Below, piece by piece: positions 1 to 5,788 of a stretch of 6,315 bases of DNA. The position numbers were made by a program, and so were the translations under genes. The DNA lies in NCBI GenBank assembly GCA_958445065.1, contig CAUCQW010000047.1:1-6315 (forward strand), in the 5' to 3' direction. Position 1 is the stretch's first letter. Every line of letters starts with the position of its first letter. The notes below the pieces were generated by a model that worked only from the letters and a program-made list of their open reading frames with translations, did not search any database and was not told where the DNA came from. The DNA is from an uncultured Collinsella sp. Lineage in GTDB: Bacteria > Actinomycetota > Coriobacteriia > Coriobacteriales > Coriobacteriaceae.

Positions 1-75
1 GTCGGCGGGGCCATTGTGGCTCTTGACAGCGGATTGGGTCATATGAGCGAAAACGGCCCCAAGCGAGCAAGGTGA
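1..75 (+). CDS. possible C-terminal tail of a gene cut by the left edge
   Basis: The frame starting at base 1 is open for 24 codons and ends at TGA (73-75); the last residues read SENGPKRAR. No family can be recognised from so little. It is offered because a convergent gene end here would fit the hairpin that follows at 86-114. Two alternatives remain open. Another rightward frame ends at 44-46. A leftward gene could also begin at the ATG complementary to 40-42, reading MTQSAVKSHNGPAD with GC-rich codons. That leftward ATG has no Shine-Dalgarno sequence, unlike every other gene start in the window, so it is disfavoured. Only the flanking sequence can decide. Confidence 0.25.
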   Translation, partial: VGGAIVALDSGLGHMSENGPKRAR

Positions 76-77
76 CG

Positions 78-114
78 TGAAATGAAAGGGCGCTGACCTT
101 CTGGTCGCGCCCTT
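78..114 (-). terminator. probable transcription terminator after glmM
   Basis: The arms AAGGGCGC (86-93) and GCGCCCTT (107-114) pair perfectly. They are extended by GACC/GGTC (95-98 with 103-106) across a single bulged base at 94, and the loop is 4 bases. Read leftward, the stem is followed by TTTCATTTCA, a broken U-rich tract. Read rightward there is no useful T-tract. This therefore fits an intrinsic terminator for leftward transcription from glmM, about 75 bases past its stop. The interrupted U-tract makes it weaker than the other two terminators in the window. Confidence 0.5.
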
Positions 115-161
115 GAAATTGAACGCCAGATTGCCGCTTAGGGGCGTTTGCAGCGTCGAGC

Positions 162-191
162 AGCTACGCGGTTTGGTAAAACCGCGTAGCT
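162..191. repeat. perfect 13-bp inverted repeat overlapping the glmM stop codon
   Basis: The arms AGCTACGCGGTTT (162-174) and AAACCGCGTAGCT (179-191) are exact reverse complements with a 4-base loop (175-178). The stem reaches two bases into the glmM stop codon (TAG, complement of 190-192). Neither strand has a T-tract after the stem, so it does not look like a standard intrinsic terminator. It may stabilise the 3' end of the glmM mRNA, act with the weaker hairpin further on, or belong to a dispersed repeat family. Confidence 0.7.
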
Positions 192-1521
192 ATAAAGCCT
201 CGAGCGCGTTGGCGATGCGCTTCATGGCAGCATCGGCGGATGCTTGGTCGGGCGCTTCGGCCAAAACGCGAATCACCGACTCGGTTCCACTTGTGCGCAC
301 GAGCACGCGGCCCTCGCCTGCCAGCGCAGTCTCGGCCTCGGCGATGGCGTTCTGCACGCCCATGTTCTCGAGCGCGGCGTCCTTATCCGCTACGCGCACG
401 GCAACCTGCGCCTGCGGCAGCAGCTTGCACGGAGCCGTGAGCTGCGAGAGCGTCTCGCGCTCGGCACGAATCACTTCCATCACGCGCAGCGAGGTCATAA
501 TGCCGTCGCCCGTGCGCTCGATATCGCCAAAGATCGTATGGCCCGTCTGCTCGCCGCCCAGGCTGTAGCCGCCCTCGCGCATCTTGGCATACACGTGACG
601 GTCGCCCACGCCGCTGGTCACGGCGCTCAGTCCGGCAAGCTCCAGCGACTTGACCAGACCAAAGTTGCTGGCGATCGTCGGCACCACGGTACCGCCCGAA
701 AGGCGACCGTGCTTGTTCAGATACACGCCGCACACGTACAGGATCTGGTCGCCGTCTACCACGCGACCGCGCTCATCCACGGCCAGGCAGCGGTCGGCAT
801 CGCCGTCATAGGCAAAACCCACGTCCAGGCCTTGCTCCACCACGTGGCGCTGCAGGCGCTCCATATGCGTGGAGCCGCAGTCGACGTTGATGTTAAAGCC
901 ATCGGGCGCGGCGTTGATCACGCGCACGTCGGCGCCCAGCGCGTCGAACACCGGCTTGGCCACCGAGGACGCCGAGCCGTTGGCGCAGTCGAGACCGATC
1001 TTGACGCCCTGTAGCGAAAAATTCGAACTCGCAATGAGCGAGGCGATATAGCGGTTGCGCCCCTGCATGTAGTCCACCGTGGCGCCGATGTGGTTGCCCG
1101 TGGCCAGCGGCACCTCGCTCTTGCCATCGATGTAGTCCTCGATGAGCTCCAGCACGTCCTCGTCCATCTTAAAACCGTCGCTGTTGACGAGCTTAATGCC
1201 GTTATCGCAAAACGGGTTGTGGCTCGCGCTGATCATGATGCCGCAATCGAAGCAGCCTTCCACGGTCTGATGCGCTACGCCCGGCGTGGGGATCACGTGC
1301 AGCATATAGGCGTCCGCACCGCTCGCGACCAGGCCGCTCACCAGCGCCGCCTCAAACATATAACTCGAGCGACGCGTGTCCTTGCCCACGATGACGCGCG
1401 CCTTGCGCTCGCGGTTGGCGCCGTAATACCAGCCCACAAAACGGCCAATCTTATAAGCGTGCTCTACCGTCAGCCCAACGTTGGCCTCACCGCGAAAGCC
1501 GTCGGTGCCAAAGTACTTCAT
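190..1521 (-). CDS. glmM: phosphoglucosamine mutase GlmM
   Basis: This enzyme interconverts glucosamine-6-phosphate and glucosamine-1-phosphate in the cytoplasm, the step before GlmU makes UDP-GlcNAc for peptidoglycan. The 443-residue protein is complete and close to the usual ~445. Family landmarks appear in order: FGTDGFRG near the N-terminus (4-11); the active-site loop ISASHNP (97-103), where Ser100 is the expected phosphoserine; the metal-binding loop DGDADR (239-244); the sugar-binding loop GGEQTGH (322-328), with Thr where many GlmM proteins have Ser; and the C-terminal phosphate-binding loop RTSGTE (409-414). The length and the GEQ(S/T)GH loop favour GlmM over phosphomannomutase or phosphoglucomutase. 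The ATG start has AAGGAG five bases upstream. It lies 83 bases downstream of the DUF4012 gene on the same strand, with a terminator hairpin between. The stop is TAG. Confidence 0.97.
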   Translation of the reverse strand: MKYFGTDGFRGEANVGLTVEHAYKIGRFVGWYYGANRERKARVIVGKDTRRSSYMFEAALVSGLVASGADAYMLHVIPTPGVAHQTVEGCFDCGIMISASHNPFCDNGIKLVNSDGFKMDEDVLELIEDYIDGKSEVPLATGNHIGATVDYMQGRNRYIASLIASSNFSLQGVKIGLDCANGSASSVAKPVFDALGADVRVINAAPDGFNINVDCGSTHMERLQRHVVEQGLDVGFAYDGDADRCLAVDERGRVVDGDQILYVCGVYLNKHGRLSGGTVVPTIASNFGLVKSLELAGLSAVTSGVGDRHVYAKMREGGYSLGGEQTGHTIFGDIERTGDGIMTSLRVMEVIRAERETLSQLTAPCKLLPQAQVAVRVADKDAALENMGVQNAIAEAETALAGEGRVLVRTSGTESVIRVLAEAPDQASADAAMKRIANALEAL

Positions 1522-1526
1522 GCGCT

Positions 1527-1532
1527 CTCCTT
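1527..1532 (-). promoter_or_regulatory. ribosome binding site of glmM
   Basis: AAGGAG on the minus strand sits five bases before the ATG at 1521 and fixes that start. It lies immediately after the U-rich tail of the upstream terminator, so a transcript stopped at that hairpin would lack or barely reach this site. Confidence 0.85.
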
Positions 1533-1567
1533 ACAAAATAGGGGCGAACAGATTGCCTGTCCGCCCC
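1533..1567 (-). terminator. intrinsic terminator between the DUF4012 gene and glmM
   Basis: Read leftward, GGGGCGGACAG (1567-1557) pairs with CTGTTCGCCCC (1551-1541). This is an 11-bp stem with one G-U pair and a 5-base loop. It is followed by TATTTTGT (1540-1533). On the plus strand the same position would be an A-C mismatch, which supports a leftward-acting RNA hairpin. It starts 38 bases after the DUF4012 stop codon and ends at the glmM ribosome binding site. Confidence 0.8.
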
Positions 1568-1604
1568 AAAATGGTACTCGATTATCTGCGCTACCAGAAA
1601 AATC

Positions 1605-3917
1605 CTACGCCGACGCGCTGTCGCGAGCCGCCTGGCATGTAGGAGTCTGACGCAGCGTAAGCGGCTTGTCCCCCGCCTCGGCCGACGTGGTCAGCGTATA
1701 TGTGATCGTCGTCGTCTCGCCAGCATGCAGGTCAACGGTGCCCGAATAGAAGGGGATTCCATGCCACGTAGCGGCGCCAAGACCAAACTGGGTGCCCTCG
1801 ACGGTCAGATCAGTAATGTTGCCGCCCGTCGGTGCAAACAACGAGACATTCAGACGCTCGTCGTCGCGCGCTGCATCGGGTGCGCTCGCCGCGACGTAGT
1901 CGGGCAGCTTGCCTGCCTCCTCCTGCGTCATGATGTTCGTCAGGGTAACGGTGATGCGATACGAGCACGTGCCGTCACCGTTCTTGACGCCCTGGCCAAT
2001 CTGCGTATCGGCATTCAGGTACCAGTCGAGCTTGGAGAAGCTCAGGTTGTTAAAGTAGACACCAGCAACGGGATCTTCACTCGGGTCATCCGGATCGGGC
2101 AGCGAGGCGTCGATGTTCATCTGCTTGATAGCGTTCTGCTCGTCATCGTTTTTCATCCACGCGATCAGGCGGCCCTCTTCGGCACCGCGCTCAACGGCGC
2201 TGACAAGCTTCGTAACATCGACATCGCCGATACCGCCAAGGATCTTGTCGAAGGCAGCGCTGGCGACGGATGCAAAGATGCCGTCAGACTCCTCGACCGG
2301 ATAGTTCCAGTACACATCGTGCATGAGGACCTTTGCGGCGTTGGTGCCGTCGACAACCGTTCCGTCGGGCAGCGAGACATTACCGACGAGGCCCAGCAGA
2401 TACTGCAGGAACACCGGGTCGATACCCACGACGCCGTCAACGTCCTGCCCATACTGGGACTTCCACAGCGCGGCGACACGCTGCGAGTTGCGGGGCCAAT
2501 CGGGCGAATACGCGTTACCAGAGTTGTACAGGTTACTGTGGTTGCCGAACAGCGCCTCATCCTCTTCGTCGACGCTCTCGACTGCCTCATCCTCGCTGAG
2601 TCCAATGCGGGGAACAAACTCGCCGATCGACATCTGGCCGTCGGTGACCGAAATCAGGCCCTGCGAACCGCCAAAGCCGCCGCAGGCACGAATCTCGACG
2701 TTGTTCATGGCGTACATAAGGTAGTTGCGCGTCTGGCCGTTGGCGCCGAGCATCTGGGGAAGGACGGGGGCGACCTTCTCCGCCGCGTCAACCGCGCCGT
2801 TGAGGGTGGCAAAGCCGTCCTTGGCCTTATCGACCAGCTCGGTCACCTGGGAAATATGAGTATCGCCAATGCCCTGGATCTTTTCGTTGGCGCTCTTGAA
2901 CACCTTCGAGCTGTTGGAAAGCGAATCGGCGACCGCCTGCAGCGCGGACACGTTAATCATGCCATCCTGGAACAGCTTGCCGGGCGTTGCCCGCGAGAGG
3001 TTGTCGGCCATGGGAATCAGCGCGCCGCTAGAGACATCGGACAGGGCGTCGATCATGGTGCGGGCAGCATTGATGTCGCTGCCATACACCGGGATAAACG
3101 AAGCCGCCGTCCACAGCGGGCTCGAGGTCTCCGCCTTCATGCTGTCGCAGAGCTCATCAATCTTCTTCGCGTCGTCAGGCAGCGTCGAAAAATCGCCCGA
3201 CGTGACCTTGTCCTTAAGGCCACCGACGATCTCGACAGCCTCCTTCGCTTCGCTCTTTACGGTCTTTGCCGAGTTAAGCAGCATAAAGCCGCTTGCGCCA
3301 AGCGCAACGAGAAGCACCGCGACTACAGCGGCAATAATGGCGCCAGTGTGACGCTTTTTGCGCTCGCCCTTGCGATGGCGATGACGGACCAGACCGTCAG
3401 AGGTCGAACTCGACGAAGCGTCGCTACCGTAGTTCAAGCCAAAATCGTAATAATCTTCCTTGGAACCCGAGCCCGCAAACTCGGCACCGCTATCATCCAG
3501 GCGGGCGAACGTGCCAGTCTCGGAGGCGCCGGTGTAAATCGTGCCAAGGTTACCCGTAAGCCCCGCGCCACCGGCAGAGGGAGTATTGTTGGCGGCCTTG
3601 CCGGCATTAACGTTGCCGGCGGTATTCGCGGCGTTGGCAGCACCTGCGTTGTTCGCAGGTATCGAAGGGGCCCCGCTCGGCTGCGACGTGGAGGTTGCAC
3701 CGCCCGCAAAGACATTCCCTCTTGCACGGCCGGTCTTTTTTGCCTTTTGAGACTGCTCGTACAGAGCGGTAAACATCGCCGTCTCGCCCGGGGACACGCG
3801 CTTACCGGAACCGCCCTGCCCAGCGCCGCCCGGCGTGCCGGCCTTACCAGCCCCGTTCGGACGCGGCGGAACTGCAGGACGGCCGCTATCGCTGCCCTTA
3901 AAGTGATTACCAGCCAT
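1605..3917 (-). CDS. membrane-anchored DUF4012 domain protein
   Basis: This is a 770-residue protein of unknown function. The first ~175 residues are low-complexity and probably disordered, rich in Gly, Ala, Asn, Pro and Ser, with one charged, possibly helical stretch near 47-70. A strongly basic segment (RHRHRKGERKKRH, 178-190) precedes a single membrane helix (192-214). This predicts an N-terminus inside and a ~550-residue domain outside. The outer part carries hallmarks of DUF4012: the NNVEIRACGGFGGSQG block (405-420), DWPRNSQRVAALW (473-485), DGVVGIDPVFLQYLLG (494-509), and the LPDGT and NNLSFSKLDWYLN segments further on. An acidic insert (about 440-457) separates the first two blocks. 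Four cysteines (257, 412, 651, 761) could form disulfides. The ATG at 3917 is chosen because GAGGA lies seven bases before it; a TTG nine codons upstream would read through that site. Its place upstream of glmM suggests an envelope role, but that is inference. Confidence 0.9.
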   Translation of the reverse strand: MAGNHFKGSDSGRPAVPPRPNGAGKAGTPGGAGQGGSGKRVSPGETAMFTALYEQSQKAKKTGRARGNVFAGGATSTSQPSGAPSIPANNAGAANAANTAGNVNAGKAANNTPSAGGAGLTGNLGTIYTGASETGTFARLDDSGAEFAGSGSKEDYYDFGLNYGSDASSSSTSDGLVRHRHRKGERKKRHTGAIIAAVVAVLLVALGASGFMLLNSAKTVKSEAKEAVEIVGGLKDKVTSGDFSTLPDDAKKIDELCDSMKAETSSPLWTAASFIPVYGSDINAARTMIDALSDVSSGALIPMADNLSRATPGKLFQDGMINVSALQAVADSLSNSSKVFKSANEKIQGIGDTHISQVTELVDKAKDGFATLNGAVDAAEKVAPVLPQMLGANGQTRNYLMYAMNNVEIRACGGFGGSQGLISVTDGQMSIGEFVPRIGLSEDEAVESVDEEDEALFGNHSNLYNSGNAYSPDWPRNSQRVAALWKSQYGQDVDGVVGIDPVFLQYLLGLVGNVSLPDGTVVDGTNAAKVLMHDVYWNYPVEESDGIFASVASAAFDKILGGIGDVDVTKLVSAVERGAEEGRLIAWMKNDDEQNAIKQMNIDASLPDPDDPSEDPVAGVYFNNLSFSKLDWYLNADTQIGQGVKNGDGTCSYRITVTLTNIMTQEEAGKLPDYVAASAPDAARDDERLNVSLFAPTGGNITDLTVEGTQFGLGAATWHGIPFYSGTVDLHAGETTTITYTLTTSAEAGDKPLTLRQTPTCQAARDSASA

Positions 3918-3924
3918 AAAGAAA

Positions 3925-3929
3925 TCCTC
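3925..3929 (-). promoter_or_regulatory. ribosome binding site deciding the DUF4012 gene start
   Basis: GAGGA on the minus strand lies seven bases before the ATG at 3917. This favours that start over the in-frame TTG at 3944. The 149-base gap up to the transporter stop (3918-4066) shows no convincing promoter or U-tailed hairpin, so co-transcription with the transporter is possible. Confidence 0.75.
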
Positions 3930-4066
3930 GCAATTGAGTCGCAATGAAAAAGTCCATAACGTTACTAGTTTATGGCATTTTGAGCATCGACAGCTAAACT
4001 CCAGACACGGACATCAATTGGCGAAAATGTGGCACAACGCCTTTTCCGTCTTGGCGGCGGCGCCAG

Positions 4067-5089
4067 CTACACCGTGAGGAACATCATCACGATGATCATG
4101 GCAAAGCCGATAAGGTCGGTCGGCAAAAACACCGTGCCCAGCATAACGGCGCTGGTGATGGTCGCCGAAACCGGCTCCACAGTTCCGATGAGGCTCGCAC
4201 GCACCGAGCCGATGTCCTTAACGCCCTGCATATAGAGCATGTAAGCAAAAAACGAGCCGATAACCACGAATACCGCGAGCGCCTCGACGCCGGCAGCGTC
4301 GAGTGCCGGCATATGCGCCCAAGGCTGCACGAAGACGCACGAGACCACGCCCGCCGTGAGCATTGCCGTGCCCGTGACGATGGGGCTGCCGTATTCGGGC
4401 AGGATCTTGGCGGGAATCACCGCCATACACGTGGCGCTGACCGCACACATAAGGCCTGCGACCAGGCCAAGCGGCGATATGCTCAGACTGGTAGGGTCGC
4501 CGCCGGTAGCGATTAAAAAGGTGCCGCCCAGGGCCAACCCAATGCCAACGGCCTCACGCACGCGAGGCATGCGATGGTCGATCACGCAGGTGTAGCCCAT
4601 AATGATGACCAGTTGCAGGCATTGGAGCACCGTCGCGGTTCCGGCATTGGTCAGGCGCACGGCCGAAAGATAACAAAACTGGTTGAACAGCAGACCAAAG
4701 GCGGTAAAGAGCAGCAGCTGCTTGCGATCGGCGGGTGTGGTCCAGAGCTTAATCAGGCGCTCGCGGTCGCGCGTAACAACCACGGCCATAAAGAGTAGAC
4801 CGGCGAGAATCTGACGCACGCTCATAAGCCACAAGGTGTCGACGTGGTAGGTATCGAACAGAAAGCTCGCGCTGGTGCCCGAGAAGCCCCAAAACGAACC
4901 GCCCACCAGCGTAGCCAAGACGCCCGTGATCATCTTGCGCGTCGAAGCGCTGTTCAGGCGCTCGCGCCAAGCGCGGCGGGTGCTACGGCTGAGCTCATCG
5001 GTGCCCTCGGGCACATCAATGTTCGATATATCGGTCATCGGCACCGAAGCCCCTGCGCCTTCGACCTGCTCGACACGCTCTTTGCTCAT
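4067..5089 (-). CDS. EamA/DMT-family transporter, 10 membrane helices
   Basis: This is an inner-membrane carrier of the drug/metabolite transporter superfamily; the substrate cannot be told from sequence. The 340 residues begin with a charged ~52-residue cytoplasmic tail, longer than usual. Two homologous EamA halves follow (about 53-195 and 207-340), each with about five hydrophobic helices. The first half contains the SFWGFSGT segment (65-72) and ATVLQCLQL (152-160). The second has the family signature VRASLIGTVEPVSA (296-309), with Glu305 in the usual EPV position. In the next helix the common LGE is replaced by LGT (317-319). The ATG at 5089 is preceded by GAGGG six bases away. A 69-codon upstream extension is open but lacks hydrophobic or conserved sequence and has no ribosome site. 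It is the first gene of the leftward run and is divergent from the tRNA. Confidence 0.93.
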   Translation of the reverse strand: MSKERVEQVEGAGASVPMTDISNIDVPEGTDELSRSTRRAWRERLNSASTRKMITGVLATLVGGSFWGFSGTSASFLFDTYHVDTLWLMSVRQILAGLLFMAVVVTRDRERLIKLWTTPADRKQLLLFTAFGLLFNQFCYLSAVRLTNAGTATVLQCLQLVIIMGYTCVIDHRMPRVREAVGIGLALGGTFLIATGGDPTSLSISPLGLVAGLMCAVSATCMAVIPAKILPEYGSPIVTGTAMLTAGVVSCVFVQPWAHMPALDAAGVEALAVFVVIGSFFAYMLYMQGVKDIGSVRASLIGTVEPVSATITSAVMLGTVFLPTDLIGFAMIIVMMFLTV

Positions 5090-5095
5090 TCCATT

Positions 5096-5100
5096 CCCTC
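5096..5100 (-). promoter_or_regulatory. ribosome binding site deciding the transporter start
   Basis: GAGGG on the minus strand is six bases before the ATG at 5089. An ATG five bases further upstream (5094) is out of frame and meets a stop after one codon, so it is not used. Confidence 0.7.
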
Positions 5101-5114
5101 GAAGCAGCCTGGAA

Positions 5115-5187
5115 ACAATTCGGCTTACCTTACCACGGCGAAGGCACCAGCTGGAGGCTTGTCCGCTTATCGGTAGGACAATTCCGC
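5115..5187. repeat. short imperfect repeats upstream of the transporter gene
   Basis: ACAATTCGGC (5115-5124) and ACAATTCCGC (5178-5187) match at 9 of 10 bases with a 63-base offset. Between and beside them, TTGTCC (5159-5164) and GGACAA (5176-5181) form a 6-bp inverted repeat with an 11-base spacer. They lie in the 5' region of the transporter gene and could be regulator sites or leader structure, but elements this short can arise by chance. Confidence 0.25.
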
Positions 5188-5304
5188 AGACGTCTTTCCA
5201 TAGCTCGATACCGCAATGGCCTTGCATTATGCGACAGTCAAATCGCGGCAGCAGGCTCTTTTGAAATGGATATGACAAAGCCCCCGAATTCCACAATGTA
5301 AGCG

Positions 5305-5349
5305 ATTTTTAAAAATGTTCTTGCCACCGAGTTCAGGCTCCGTTATATT
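5305..5349 (+). promoter_or_regulatory. strong sigma-70-type promoter of the tRNA-Val gene
   Basis: The -35 box TTGCCA (5321-5326) and the -10 box TATATT (5344-5349) are separated by 17 bases. The 12-base AT palindrome ATTTTTAAAAAT (5305-5316) lies just upstream of the -35 box, where an UP element would bind the RNA polymerase alpha subunits. Transcription should start near 5356, leaving a leader of about 22 bases before the mature tRNA. Confidence 0.8.
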
Positions 5350-5378
5350 ATCCCTTGCGCGCTTGCGCACCCTTGATC

Positions 5379-5453
5379 GGGCGTTTAGCTCAGGGGGAGA
5401 GCGCTTCCCTGACACGGAAGAGGTCAGAAGTTCAAATCTTCTAACGCCCACCA
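5379..5453 (+). tRNA. tRNA-Val (anticodon GAC), CCA encoded
   Basis: A full cloverleaf can be drawn. The acceptor stem pairs GGGCGTT (5379-5385) with AACGCCC (5443-5449). The D stem is GCTC/GAGC with a short 7-base loop. The anticodon stem CTTCC/GGAAG encloses loop CTGACAC, giving anticodon GAC at 5411-5413, which reads valine codons GUC and GUU. The variable loop is 5 bases. The T arm is AGAAG, loop TTCAAAT, CTTCT. The discriminator base is A (5450) and the CCA end is encoded (5451-5453). All stems pair perfectly, so the gene looks functional. It is a single-tRNA unit with its own promoter and terminator. Confidence 0.97.
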
Positions 5454-5461
5454 AATGTTCG

Positions 5462-5500
5462 CAGCTCAGAGGCTATGTCCTCTGGGCTGTTTTGTTTTTT
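5462..5500 (+). terminator. intrinsic terminator of the tRNA-Val transcript
   Basis: CAGCTCAGAGG (5462-5472) pairs with CCTCTGGGCTG (5479-5489) in an 11-bp stem with one G-U pair and a 6-base loop. The T-rich tail TTTTGTTTTTT (5490-5500) follows directly. It begins eight bases after the tRNA CCA end. Confidence 0.93.
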
Positions 5501-5777
5501 GTCGCTAAATCCGCTGGCAGTTCCAACCGTCATCGCAACGTAACAACAATTCACCTGACGAATGGCAGCCAAATATATTCAATACCCCAACATCAACAAT
5601 AGCCAGGCACAAAACTGCGCCGCAAGCTGCTCCAACCGCCCAACTGGTCAAAAGCCGACCATCTACTTGCCAATTTATCTAACGGCGTAACCAAGCAGTC
5701 CGCGCCGCAACTTCTCAACAAAACGCCGCGATGTCTGCGCCCTGCGGTATCCTTGAGCCACTCGCACCTGCAGCACC
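5501..5777. other. gene-free stretch between the tRNA terminator and the DUF5710 gene
   Basis: No convincing gene is seen on either strand. The first ~130 bases are rich in A and C and poor in G on the plus strand, with motifs such as AACAACAATTC and CATCAACAATAG, unlike the surrounding coding DNA. A promoter for the DUF5710 gene must lie here or be absent. TTGCCA near 5669 and TATCCT near 5749 resemble boxes but are not correctly spaced with partners. No copy of the tRNA 3' end was noticed. Confidence 0.5.
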
Positions 5778-5783
5778 AAGGAG
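5778..5783 (+). promoter_or_regulatory. ribosome binding site of the DUF5710 gene
   Basis: AAGGAG lies five bases before the ATG at 5789 and fixes that start. Confidence 0.8.
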
Positions 5784-5788
5784 CCGCC

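Noticed and set aside
1..42. Start of a leftward gene (MTQSAVKSHNGPAD) downstream of glmM
   Set aside because: Codon use is plausible, but there is no Shine-Dalgarno sequence before the ATG, unlike all four clear starts here. It is kept only as an alternative to the rightward tail.
23..50. TTGACA-like -35 box near the left edge
   Set aside because: No -10 box lies at a 16-18 base spacing on the plus strand; the TCATAT nearby is only 10 bases away.
244..1650. Antisense open frames of 256 and 186 codons opposite glmM
   Set aside because: They shadow a fully conserved glmM frame and show low-complexity Ala/His/Arg-rich translations without any recognisable motif.
3918..3944. Nine-codon extension of the DUF4012 protein from a TTG start
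   Set aside because: The extension would encode through the GAGGA ribosome site that serves the ATG at 3917.
1725..3947. A 740-codon open frame antisense to almost the whole DUF4012 gene
   Set aside because: Long antisense open frames are expected opposite GC-rich genes with biased third positions. The translation is Arg/Ala/Val-rich with no domain pattern, while the minus-strand frame has a ribosome site, a membrane helix and clear DUF4012 blocks.
4021..4069. Possible terminator after the transporter gene
   Set aside because: Only 3-4 bp stems such as CGCC/GGCG can be drawn, and no stem is followed by a proper U-tract.
5090..5296. 69-codon N-terminal extension of the transporter from a TTG start
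   Set aside because: It has no ribosome binding site, lacks EamA-like sequence, and the ATG at 5089 has a well-spaced GAGGG.
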